Part shown: piece after piece, positions 26,506-34,644 of the stretch
Position numbering within the stretch: position 1 is the first letter of the stretch
Layout: each line of letters begins with the position of its first letter
Assembly (NCBI RefSeq): GCF_000821085.1
Contig: NZ_CCXR01000001.1
Span: 2,129,001 to 2,193,000, forward strand
Source: Bacillus sp. B-jedd
GTDB taxonomy: Bacteria > Bacillota > Bacilli > Bacillales > Cytobacillaceae
Direction of reading: 5' to 3'
Length of the DNA stretch: 64,000 bases
Program-made: the position numbers and the translations under genes
The notes under the pieces: model-generated
What the model was told of the DNA's origin: nothing
Seen by the model: the letters and a program-made list of their open reading frames with translations, nothing else
Database searches by the model: none

Positions 26506-26555
26506 TTGACTTTAAAAGATTGCGAATGTTAGTATAACGGTATAAATACGGTGAT
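26506..26555 (+). promoter_or_regulatory. ABC transporter promoter with candidate PaaX operator
   Basis: TTGACT (26506-26511), 18 bases, TAGTAT (26530-26535). The inverted repeat ATAACGGTAT-AA-ATACGGTGAT at 26534-26555 overlaps the -10 region and resembles the paaA operator (ATAACGG-ATAAATA-CCGTTAT). The remaining part of the 26448-26656 gap is AT-rich without other signals. Confidence 0.55.
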
Positions 26556-26656
26556 GATAGTATTTATCATATGTACAACTCTATGAGTTCACATAATATA
26601 AGTTTTTATCAATTGTCTTTCCTAGGATGGACAACTAAAACTAAGGGGGAAATGAG

Positions 26657-27658
26657 ATGAGAAAAGCTGCTAAAGCAATGTCTTTCGCGCTTGCAGGGAT
26701 GTTGCTGCTCGCTGGCTGCGGAAACAAAGAGTCTGCCGGCGGTAAAACAGGCGGAGGGGAAGAAAAAGAAAAGGAATACACAGTAGGCGTGTCACAGTTT
26801 GCGCCGCATCCTTCTCTGGATGCTGCAACGGAAGGGTTTAAGAAAGCCCTCGAGGATAAAGGCCTCAAGGTTAAATTCATTGACCAAAACGCACAGGGTG
26901 ACCAGAACAATACCCGTTCCATCGCCCAAAATTTCGCAGGTGATAAGGTCGATATGATTTTCGCCAATGCGACACCGAGCGCACAAGCTGCCCTTAGTGT
27001 CACAAAAGATATTCCGATCTTGTTCACTTCCGTAACTGACCCTGTCGGAGCCGGACTGGTGAAATCATTCGATGAACCCGGTGATAACATTACCGGAACA
27101 ACGGATAACCATCCAGATGCAACTAAAAAGACGATTGATTTCATGACGAAGGAAGTCGGCGCGAAGAAAATCGGGATTGTTTACAATTCCGGGGAACAGA
27201 ACTCTGTCGTCCAGGTAGAAGCCGTTGAAAAACTGGCGAAGGAAAATGGAGCTTCATTAGTAAAAGTTTCCGTTTCAACTTCCGCTGAGGTCAAGCAAGC
27301 TTCTGAATCGCTTGTCGGCCGTGTCGATGCCATTTATGTTCCAACTGATAATACTGTTGTATCTGCCCTTGAGTCCGTCATTTCCGTTGCAAACAGCAAA
27401 AAGATCCCGCTTTTTGTCGGTGAGCTTGATTCCATGAAAAAAGGTGCCGTTGCAGCGAGCGGATTCAGTTATTACGATCTTGGATATGAAACTGGAGAGA
27501 TGGCCGCGGAAATTCTGGCTGGAAAGAAGAAGCCTTCGGAAATTCCGGTCGCCCTTCCACAGAGCCTGACATTAATGATCAATAAAAAGGCCGCTGAAGC
27601 ACAGGGGCTGACAGTTAAAGACGAATGGAAAAATGCCGGGGAGTTCTATGAAGAGTAA
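26657..27658 (+). CDS. ABC transporter substrate-binding lipoprotein (TrpX type)
   Basis: 333 residues with a lipoprotein signal (LLLAGC, Cys21) and a charged glycine-rich linker before a type I periplasmic-binding fold of the ABC_sub_bind family (DMIFANATPSAQAA, PILFTSVTDPVGAGLV, NITGTTDNHP). Relatives (TrpX) bind tryptophan or other aromatic amino acids. Together with the next two genes it forms a complete importer. Position between phenylacetate and phenylalanine/tyrosine genes suggests uptake of an aromatic amino acid or aryl acid. GGGGG lies before the ATG. Confidence 0.85.
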   Translation: MRKAAKAMSFALAGMLLLAGCGNKESAGGKTGGGEEKEKEYTVGVSQFAPHPSLDAATEGFKKALEDKGLKVKFIDQNAQGDQNNTRSIAQNFAGDKVDMIFANATPSAQAALSVTKDIPILFTSVTDPVGAGLVKSFDEPGDNITGTTDNHPDATKKTIDFMTKEVGAKKIGIVYNSGEQNSVVQVEAVEKLAKENGASLVKVSVSTSAEVKQASESLVGRVDAIYVPTDNTVVSALESVISVANSKKIPLFVGELDSMKKGAVAASGFSYYDLGYETGEMAAEILAGKKKPSEIPVALPQSLTLMINKKAAEAQGLTVKDEWKNAGEFYEE

Positions 27659-27669
27659 GACCATTTTAT

Positions 27670-27718
27670 CGGCCGCATTTTAAGGCCGGAGAGGAGGGGG
27701 GCTGAAACCCCCTTTCCG
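27670..27718 (+). promoter_or_regulatory. paired hairpins between binding protein and permease genes
   Basis: CGGCC / GGCCG (27670-27688) and a GC-rich AGGAGGGGGG / CCCCCTTTCC stem (27692-27717) with a GCTGAAA loop, no T-run. Such intergenic stems commonly protect the upstream message so that more binding protein than permease is made. Confidence 0.5.
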
Positions 27719-27738
27719 CCCAGGCATGTACAGGAAGG

Positions 27739-28776
27739 ATGATGGATGTGTTTACAGCAATTTTCGGGGCATTTGAATCAGGTATTATTTATGCAATCAT
27801 GGCGCTCGGGGTCTATCTATCCTTTAGAATCCTTGATTTTCCAGATTTGACGGTTGATGGGAGCTTCGTTACCGGCGCCGCGATTGCCGCAACAATGATT
27901 GTGAATGGCCATAATCCGTTCATTGCTACCGCGGCAGCCCTAGTGGCAGGTTTCGCGGCTGGATGCATTACTGGCATCCTTCATACTGCCGGGAAAATAA
28001 ATGCGCTCCTTTCCGGGATCCTCGTCATGATCGCCTTATACTCGATCAATCTCCGCATTATGGGAAGGTCAAACGTTGCCTTGCTTAACAAGGACACTTC
28101 GCTGACAGCCGTCAGCAATGCTTCGGACAAAACGGGTATCGACTCATTTATGAACGGCATCCTGTCTTCCATGGGACTTGAGGACAGCCTTCCTTCGACT
28201 TGGGGAATCCTCCTGTTCATGATTGTCGTTACTTTAATGATAAAGTTGTTTACCGATTGGTTCCTTAAAACCGAAATAGGCCTCGCCGTTAGGGCGACAG
28301 GCGACAATAAGCGAATGATAAGCAGCTTCTCGGCCAATACCAATCTGCTTATCATCCTTGCTTTAGGTATTTCCAATTCGATGGTTGCTTTTTCGGGTGC
28401 GATGATTGCCCAGCAGGCAGGTTTTGCCGATGTGGGTATGGGAATCGGGATGATCATCATCGGACTTGCATCCGTCATCATAGGTGAAGCATTGTTCGGT
28501 GCGAAAACAATCGCAAGGGCAACGCTCGCGGTCTTAGGCGGCGCCATCGTCTACAGACTCGTCGTGTCCATTGCGTTACGATTTGATTTCCTTGATCCAG
28601 GTGATATGAAACTGATTACGGCGTTGATCGTTATCATTTCCCTCGTAGGGCCGAAAGTGCTTGCTGGTATTAAGGAAAAGAAACGGAAAGAACGAAAAAG
28701 AGCTGAACGGCTAACGCTTATGCAAAAGGTGAATGCTGGAAAGGGGGATGGCCATGCTGCGCTTAAATCAGATTAA
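27739..28776 (+). CDS. ABC transporter permease (TrpY type)
   Basis: 345-residue membrane protein of the branched-chain-type permease superfamily (BPD_transp_2), with about eight or nine helices and conserved YLSFRILDFPDLTVDGSF, GKINALLSGILVMIALYS and VRATGDNKRMI. The tail is very basic (KEKKRKERKRAERL). ATG 27742 or GTG 27748 are alternative starts because AGGAAGG abuts the first ATG. Its end overlaps the ATPase gene. Confidence 0.85.
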   Translation: MMDVFTAIFGAFESGIIYAIMALGVYLSFRILDFPDLTVDGSFVTGAAIAATMIVNGHNPFIATAAALVAGFAAGCITGILHTAGKINALLSGILVMIALYSINLRIMGRSNVALLNKDTSLTAVSNASDKTGIDSFMNGILSSMGLEDSLPSTWGILLFMIVVTLMIKLFTDWFLKTEIGLAVRATGDNKRMISSFSANTNLLIILALGISNSMVAFSGAMIAQQAGFADVGMGIGMIIIGLASVIIGEALFGAKTIARATLAVLGGAIVYRLVVSIALRFDFLDPGDMKLITALIVIISLVGPKVLAGIKEKKRKERKRAERLTLMQKVNAGKGDGHAALKSD

Positions 28777-29548
28777 TAAAGTCTTCAACGAAGGCACCCC
28801 CGATGAAAAAATAGCCATTGACCATGTACAACTTGAACTGAAACGCGGGGATTTCGTCACGGTCATCGGCAGTAATGGAGCGGGAAAATCCACGTTGATG
28901 AATATTATCTCCGGAGCAATTCAGCCGGATATCGGGGAGATATTCCTTGATGGCAAAAATGTTACCTCAATGACGGAGTATAACCGCTCGAAATTAATCG
29001 GCCGGGTCTTCCAGGATCCGATGGCCGGCACCGCGCCGAGCATGACAATAGAAGAAAATCTGGCCATGGCCTATTCGCGCAACAAAAACCGAACCTTCAG
29101 GCAAGGCGTGACAAAAAAACGCAGGGAACTATTCAAGGAAGTATTGGAGACACTCCACCTTGGGCTGGAGAACAGGCTGACAGCAAAGGTTGGCCTCCTT
29201 TCCGGAGGTGAGCGGCAGGCGCTTTCGCTGCTGATGGCCACATTCACGGAGCCTTGTGTCCTTTTGCTGGATGAACACACTGCCGCCCTTGATCCTTCCA
29301 GGGCAGAATTGATTACGAATCTTACGAAACAAATCATTAATCAATACGGGCTGACAACTTTGATGGTCACCCACAACATGCAGCAGGCGATCGATCTTGG
29401 AAACCGGCTGATTATGATGGATAAAGGACAGATTATCCTTGAAGTAAATGAAGAGGATAAGAAGAAACTGACAATTGAAGGCCTGCTTGAAGAATTCCAG
29501 CGGATCCGCGGCACCCAGATGGCAAGCGACCGTGCTTTGCTATCATAA
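28754..29548 (+). CDS. ABC transporter ATP-binding protein (TrpZ type)
   Basis: 264 residues: Walker A GSNGAGKSTLMN, signature LSGGERQALSLLMA, Walker B VLLLDEHTAALDP, switch histidine LMVTHNMQQAIDLG. ATG 28754 has AAGGGGG 7 bases upstream and lies within the last codons of the permease gene (23-base overlap). It powers the importer encoded by the three-gene set. Confidence 0.9.
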   Translation: MLRLNQINKVFNEGTPDEKIAIDHVQLELKRGDFVTVIGSNGAGKSTLMNIISGAIQPDIGEIFLDGKNVTSMTEYNRSKLIGRVFQDPMAGTAPSMTIEENLAMAYSRNKNRTFRQGVTKKRRELFKEVLETLHLGLENRLTAKVGLLSGGERQALSLLMATFTEPCVLLLDEHTAALDPSRAELITNLTKQIINQYGLTTLMVTHNMQQAIDLGNRLIMMDKGQIILEVNEEDKKKLTIEGLLEEFQRIRGTQMASDRALLS

Positions 29549-29581
29549 TATCTTTTCATATTAAAAGGCAGGCTGATTGGA

Positions 29582-29968
29582 ATGAAACCCGGAATGAAAG
29601 TTGGCCTCCAGGAAACCATCAGGATCACCGTCACCAAAAAAATGTTCGCGGAATTTGGCGGAGAGATTGTCCATCCCGCCTATTCGACCGCCTGGATGGT
29701 CTACCATATGGAATGGGCCTCCAGGAAAATCATCTTGCCATACCTCGAGGAAGAGGAGGAAGGGATGGGGGCCTCAGTTTCCGTCAAGCATACCGCGCCT
29801 GGCAGGCTGGATGATGAACTTATTATAACAGCGACGCTCCTCTCCCATACAGAACGGTCTGTCATGACAGAAGTGACTGTCAATGGGCCGGATGGATTGA
29901 TAGGGATAGGAGAAGTCAAACAGGCAATTTTGCCAAAATTGAAAATTCGCAGTATGCTAAATTCATAG
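29582..29968 (+). CDS. FlK-like hotdog-fold thioesterase
   Basis: 128 residues, resembling fluoroacetyl-CoA thioesterase FlK. Thr36, Glu44 and His70 (in STAWMVYHMEWASRK and SVKHTAPG) have the same spacing (8 and 26 residues) as the T42-E50-H76 triad of FlK. In phenylacetate clusters of other bacteria the unrelated-subfamily thioesterase PaaI rescues CoA from dead-end intermediates; this protein could do the same for arylacetyl-CoA. Function is inferred. It ends the ABC transporter unit, 33 bases after the ATPase. Confidence 0.75.
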   Translation: MKPGMKVGLQETIRITVTKKMFAEFGGEIVHPAYSTAWMVYHMEWASRKIILPYLEEEEEGMGASVSVKHTAPGRLDDELIITATLLSHTERSVMTEVTVNGPDGLIGIGEVKQAILPKLKIRSMLNS

Positions 29969-30004
29969 AGGATTCAGCATCCAAGAAAACGCGACTCGTT
30001 TAGT

Positions 30005-30042
30005 AAAGAAACAGCTCTGCAAAAGGGTTTGTTTCTTTCTTG
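30005..30042 (+). terminator. weak terminator before the phenylalanine dehydrogenase gene
   Basis: AAAGAAACA / TGTTTCTTT stem with a long 16-base loop followed by CTTGCTGTTT. Low GC in the stem makes it a weak signal. Confidence 0.4.
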
Positions 30043-30160
30043 CTGTTTAGGGGTTTAATTTGCTTTAAAGCGGTGAAGTGATTGATTAATCTGGCAGTTG
30101 CCGGACAGTCTGCTGATTCGCCTGCTAAATCCTGTAATCGACCTGAAGGGAGACGTTGAA

Positions 30161-31306
30161 ATGAAAGCGTTACCATTAACGGAGGGAGACATCAAGAGCG
30201 TGGATATTTTCCAAAAAATCAGCGAGCATGAACAAATTGTATTCTGCAATGATGAAACAACAGGCCTGAAAGCAATCATTGCCATTCATAGCACGAAATT
30301 GGGCCCTGCCCTTGGAGGATGCAGAATGCGTCCATATGAGAGCACCGACGAGGCGCTCGAGGATGCTTTACGTCTCGCAAAAGGGATGACTTATAAGTGT
30401 GCGGCCGCCGATGTCGATTTTGGCGGAGGGAAGGCAGTGATTATCGGTGATCCCCAAAAAGATAAATCACCAGAATTATTCAGGGCATTTGGCCAGTTCG
30501 TCGATTCTCTGAATGGGCGCTTTTATACAGGTACTGATATGGGAACGAGCCCAGACGATTTCGTCCATGCCATGAAGGAAACGAACTGTATCGTTGGAGT
30601 TGGTGAAGCATATGGCGGAAGCGGAGATTCCTCGATCCCGACCTCGGAAGGAGTCCTGAACGGTATCCGGGCAACAAATAAAGTCATCTGGGGAACGGAT
30701 CAGCTGGCGGGCCGATCGTATGCCATCCAAGGTCTTGGAAAGGTAGGCTATAAAGTGGCCGAACGGCTCCTGGAGGAAGGGGCGGACCTTTATGTAACGG
30801 ATATCAGTGAAGAGGCAGTGGCACGGCTGGCTAAGCAGGCAAGGTCGCTTGGCACTTCAATAAAAGCGGTGGCGAGTGATGAAATATACTCTCAGGACGC
30901 GGATGTCTTCGTCCCGTGCGCGCTTGGCGGCATTCTTAATGCCGAAACCATACCGCAGCTTAAATGCCTGGCTGTCGCGGGTTCTGCAAATAATCAGCTT
31001 GGCGATGCAAGGCACGGGCGGCTTCTCCAGGAAAAGGGGATTCTTTACGCGCCGGATTACATTGTCAATGCGGGCGGACTTATCCAGGTTGCCGATGAGC
31101 TTTATAAGCCAAATAAAGAGAGGGTCATGCAGAAAACAACAGCTATTTATGATTCCCTGCTGGATATTTATAGGCATGCCGCTGAAGAAGGCGTCACGAC
31201 TGTTGAAGCTGCTGACCGGTTCTGCGAAGCCCGGATTGAGGCCCGTGTCAGGAGAAACAGCTTTTTCTCCCATCACAAACGTCCAAAATGGGCGGTGCGC
31301 TACTAA
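30161..31306 (+). CDS. phenylalanine dehydrogenase
   Basis: 381 residues, the length of Bacillus phenylalanine dehydrogenases and longer than leucine dehydrogenase (about 364). Catalytic lysines in [10 protein letters not shown] (K79) and FGGGKAVI (K91), NAD motif [11 protein letters not shown], and the C-terminal [14 protein letters not shown] segment, which as I recall is characteristic of the phenylalanine enzyme of Lysinibacillus sphaericus. It converts L-phenylalanine to phenylpyruvate with NAD. ATG 30161 has GAAGGGAGA 7 bases upstream; the upstream extension to 30098 lacks a ribosome binding site. Directly followed by a 2-oxoacid dehydrogenase operon. Confidence 0.88.
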   Translation: MKALPLTEGDIKSVDIFQKISEHEQIVFCNDETTGLKAIIAIHSTKLGPALGGCRMRPYESTDEALEDALRLAKGMTYKCAAADVDFGGGKAVIIGDPQKDKSPELFRAFGQFVDSLNGRFYTGTDMGTSPDDFVHAMKETNCIVGVGEAYGGSGDSSIPTSEGVLNGIRATNKVIWGTDQLAGRSYAIQGLGKVGYKVAERLLEEGADLYVTDISEEAVARLAKQARSLGTSIKAVASDEIYSQDADVFVPCALGGILNAETIPQLKCLAVAGSANNQLGDARHGRLLQEKGILYAPDYIVNAGGLIQVADELYKPNKERVMQKTTAIYDSLLDIYRHAAEEGVTTVEAADRFCEARIEARVRRNSFFSHHKRPKWAVRY

Positions 31307-31335
31307 AATTCCTGTTAAGGAGGGCGATAAAATTG

Positions 31336-32400
31336 ATGAAGGATTTTCCGATGATACAAATCATGGACGAACAAGGCAATGTGGGAGAGCCTTCCCTAAA
31401 GGATAAAATTGATCGTGAGCTCGCCATGGGGTTTTACAGGCAAATGATCCGGATCAGACAGTTTGACAGAAAAGCAGTCAGTTTGCAAAGGCAGGGACGG
31501 ATAGGAACCTATGCACCATTCGAAGGACAGGAGGCCTCACAAGTTGGGACCGCGCTGGCCCTAAAGCCGGATGATTGGCTTTTCCCTACATACAGGGACC
31601 ATGGGGCGGCTTTTGTTTTCGGGCATTCCCTTAGGAACATCCTGCTGTTTTGGAATGGCCGGAATGAGGGGTGCGTACCTCCGGATGGTAAAAAAATTTT
31701 CCCGCCAGGCATTCCGATTGCAACGCAAATTCCCCATGCGGCAGGTGCCGCGCTAGCCGAAAAAATGAAGGGAACTGACTGCGCGGCCATTGCTTATTTT
31801 GGTGACGGCGCCACTTCGGAAGGCGACTTCCATGAAGGGCTTAATTTTGCGAGCGTCACGAAAGCTCCGGTGGTTTTCTTCAATCAGAACAATGGATATG
31901 CGATTTCTGTCCCGATTGAAAAGCAAATGAATTCTGAGACAATCGCCCAGAAGGCCATCGCCTATGGGATACCTGGAGTACGGCTCGATGGCAATGATGT
32001 GTTTGCGGTTTACTTTGAAACATTAAGAGCGCTAGACCGCGCCCGAAAAGGTGAGGGCCCGACGCTGATTGAGGCGGTGACGTGGAGGTACGGCGCCCAC
32101 ACGACTGCGGATGATCCTTCAAAGTACAGGGACCAGACGGAAAGCCATGAAAAGCGGGAAACGATCGACCCGATCCTTCGTCTTGAACGTTACTTGAAAA
32201 ATGAAGGGTACTTTAACGAACAGGACCGAATTGCCATTGAAACGGAAGCCGCGGAGGAAATTGATCGCGCAATTGAGGAAATGGAAAGGTTCCCAGCCGC
32301 AAATCCAGCCGACATATTTGATTATGTTTTTGAAAAGCCGGTCTGGCCGATCGAAAAACAAAAACGGGAATATCTCCAATTGATCGGAGGTGGGAATTAA
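31336..32400 (+). CDS. 2-oxoacid dehydrogenase E1 alpha subunit (candidate phenylpyruvate dehydrogenase)
   Basis: 354 residues, thiamine diphosphate-binding subunit: RQFDRKAVSLQRQGRIGTY at the N terminus and GDGATSEGDFHEGLNFASV...QNNGYAIS as the ThDP/Mg motif. It is of the branched-chain (BkdA)/PdhA type. SD AAGGAGGG serves ATG 31336 or the adjacent TTG 31333. The gene begins 30 bases after the phenylalanine dehydrogenase gene, the same linkage that leucine dehydrogenase has to the bkd genes in Bacillus. I infer that the substrate is phenylpyruvate and the product phenylacetyl-CoA; branched-chain oxoacids remain possible. Confidence 0.8.
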   Translation: MKDFPMIQIMDEQGNVGEPSLKDKIDRELAMGFYRQMIRIRQFDRKAVSLQRQGRIGTYAPFEGQEASQVGTALALKPDDWLFPTYRDHGAAFVFGHSLRNILLFWNGRNEGCVPPDGKKIFPPGIPIATQIPHAAGAALAEKMKGTDCAAIAYFGDGATSEGDFHEGLNFASVTKAPVVFFNQNNGYAISVPIEKQMNSETIAQKAIAYGIPGVRLDGNDVFAVYFETLRALDRARKGEGPTLIEAVTWRYGAHTTADDPSKYRDQTESHEKRETIDPILRLERYLKNEGYFNEQDRIAIETEAAEEIDRAIEEMERFPAANPADIFDYVFEKPVWPIEKQKREYLQLIGGGN

Positions 32401-33396
32401 GTGGAAACGGCAACGAAGACAAGAACGATGACGATGGTTCAGGCAATTAATGACGCGCTTGATGTGATGCTTAGCGAACATCCGGAAGTCCTTTTGCTTG
32501 GGGAGGATATCGGCAAAAACGGTGGTGTTTTCCGGGTGACTGACGGACTCCAGAAAAAGCACGGCGAAACAAGGGTGATGGACACCCCTTTATCGGAAGC
32601 GGGATTTGTCGGCGCGGCGATCGGAATGGCTGCCGCGGGGTTCAAACCTGTCGCGGAAATACAATTCCTCGGATTTATTTATCCGGCATATGAACAAATC
32701 ATGACTCACGCTTCCCGGTTAAGAATGCGGACATTCGGCCATTTTACCGTTCCGATGGTCATTCGCGCTCCTTATGGGGCGGGAGTCAGGGCGCCGGAAA
32801 TCCACTGTGACAGCACAGAGGCGCTGTTTACACATATGCCCGGCATTAAAGTCGTTTGCCCTTCTACAGCAACCGATGCGAAAGGCCTATTGATTGCCTC
32901 GATTCTTGATCCGGACCCAGTATTATTCCTTGAGCCGATGAGATTATACAGATCCGTAAAGGATGAAGTAGCTGAAGGGATTTATACAGTCGAAATCGGA
33001 AAAGGGAAGGTGCTGAAGGTCGGAGAGGACGTTACGGTCCTTACCTGGGGCGCAATGGTACCGGTCGCGATGAAAGCCGCGGAAGGAATGGCTGCCAAAG
33101 GCATCAGCTGTGAAGTAATTGATTTACGGACACTTTATCCGCTTGATAAGGACATCATCGCTGAATCAGTCCAAAAAACGGGCAGGACGGTCATCGTCCA
33201 TGAAGCTCACGCCACTGGCGGGGTAGGAAATGACATTGTTTCGATTATTAATGACACCGCTTTCCTTTATCAGAAAGCGCCAGCTGAAAGAGTTACTGGA
33301 TTTGATACGCCGGTCCCTTATTTTGGATTCGAGGACCATTATCTTCCGACCTCTAAAAGGGTTGAAGCGGCCATTGAAAAAGTAATGCGTTTTTAG
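32401..33396 (+). CDS. 2-oxoacid dehydrogenase E1 beta subunit
   Basis: 331-residue transketolase-like subunit, with LGEDIGKNGGVFRVTDGL, DTPLSEAGFVGAAIGMA and EAHATGGVGNDIVSII as usual for BkdB/PdhB proteins. It pairs with E1 alpha to form the alpha2beta2 decarboxylase. GTG start immediately after the E1 alpha stop codon, with GGAGGTGGG upstream, so the two are translationally linked. Confidence 0.88.
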   Translation: METATKTRTMTMVQAINDALDVMLSEHPEVLLLGEDIGKNGGVFRVTDGLQKKHGETRVMDTPLSEAGFVGAAIGMAAAGFKPVAEIQFLGFIYPAYEQIMTHASRLRMRTFGHFTVPMVIRAPYGAGVRAPEIHCDSTEALFTHMPGIKVVCPSTATDAKGLLIASILDPDPVLFLEPMRLYRSVKDEVAEGIYTVEIGKGKVLKVGEDVTVLTWGAMVPVAMKAAEGMAAKGISCEVIDLRTLYPLDKDIIAESVQKTGRTVIVHEAHATGGVGNDIVSIINDTAFLYQKAPAERVTGFDTPVPYFGFEDHYLPTSKRVEAAIEKVMRF

Positions 33397-33408
33397 GAGG
33401 TGAATAGT

Positions 33409-34644
33409 ATGGAAGTTAAACTTCACGATATTGGCGAAGGGATGGCTGAAGCGAGTATCAATTGCCTCCTCGTCAAGCCGGGGGATTTTGTGAAAGCAGA
33501 TGACCCGCTCGTTGAGGTGCAGACAGATAAAATGACCGCGGAAATCCCATCACCGACTTCAGGAGTTGTAAAGGAGTTCCTAGTGGCCCCTGGTGATACC
33601 GTTCCAGTCGGGACCCCCCTGTTAATTCTTGATTCGGATAAGAAGGTTGAAACAGAGGGGAAAACGAAGGAAACGGCTTTTGCCTCGGGGAGCGGACAAG
33701 GGACAGTCGCCGTCATGCAAAAAGCTGAACCGCTCAAACCTTTCTTCCCAAGGATTCTCGCGTCTCCATATACGAGGAAAATCGCCAGGGACTTTTCCGT
33801 CAATATTGAACAAATCACCGGAACAGGGCCGGCTGGAAGAATCGTTGATGATGATGTCTACCATTTTATTGAACAAAGCAAGACTAAAGCAAATAACCTT
33901 TCACAGAGAGAGCCAACGTTGCAAACAGCTCCGCCTCCAACCGGGAAGCAGGAGAAGACCGTCCCATTCAGGGGCAGGCGGAAGCAAATTGCGAAAAACC
34001 TTCTTTACTCCATCCAGACGATACCTCATTGCACCCATTTTGAAGAAATAGATGTAACCGATCTGATTGAATTCAGAAAAGAATTGAAAGCTGCAGGCAA
34101 AAATATTTCCGCTTCTGCATTTTTTATTAAAGCTCTTTCAGTCTGCCTAAAGGAATTTCCTATTTTTAACGCAGTCCTTGATGAACAGGAAGAGGAAATC
34201 AGGCTTTTGGAAGGCCACCATATCGGGACGGCTGTTGACACGGAAGACGGCCTGATTGTGCCGGTCATCAAATCGGTGGATAAAAAATCACTTCCTCAAA
34301 TTAACCAAGAAATGAAAGCGCTGACAGAAAAAGCGCTTAATCAAGAATTAGCTATTTCTGATATACAGGGAGGAACTTTCACCGTCAGCAATGTCGGTCC
34401 GCTTGGCGGCAGCATCGGCGCCACGCCGATCATCCAGCATCCACAAGTCGCCCTTGTGTCATTCCATAAAACGAAACGGATGCCTGTCGTAAATGAAAAG
34501 GACGAAATTGAGATAAGGTCGATCATGAATATATCCATGTCCTTTGACCACAGGGTGGCAGATGGCGCAACCGCTGTAAAGTTTACAAACCTTTTTGCGG
34601 ACTATATCAAAAACCCTAAAATGCTGTTACTGGAGCTGGTGTAA
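33409..34644 (+). CDS. 2-oxoacid dehydrogenase E2 (dihydrolipoyl acyltransferase)
   Basis: 411 residues in the usual order: one lipoyl domain with lipoyl lysine K41 (VQTDKMTAEIPSP), a Thr/Gly-rich linker, a peripheral-subunit-binding domain (ASPYTRKIARDFSVNIEQI, near residue 125), a second linker, and the catalytic core ending with SFDHRVADGA (His381, Asp385). It transfers the acyl group made by E1 to CoA. ATG 33409 with AGGAGG 8 bases upstream. Confidence 0.9.
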   Translation: MEVKLHDIGEGMAEASINCLLVKPGDFVKADDPLVEVQTDKMTAEIPSPTSGVVKEFLVAPGDTVPVGTPLLILDSDKKVETEGKTKETAFASGSGQGTVAVMQKAEPLKPFFPRILASPYTRKIARDFSVNIEQITGTGPAGRIVDDDVYHFIEQSKTKANNLSQREPTLQTAPPPTGKQEKTVPFRGRRKQIAKNLLYSIQTIPHCTHFEEIDVTDLIEFRKELKAAGKNISASAFFIKALSVCLKEFPIFNAVLDEQEEEIRLLEGHHIGTAVDTEDGLIVPVIKSVDKKSLPQINQEMKALTEKALNQELAISDIQGGTFTVSNVGPLGGSIGATPIIQHPQVALVSFHKTKRMPVVNEKDEIEIRSIMNISMSFDHRVADGATAVKFTNLFADYIKNPKMLLLELV

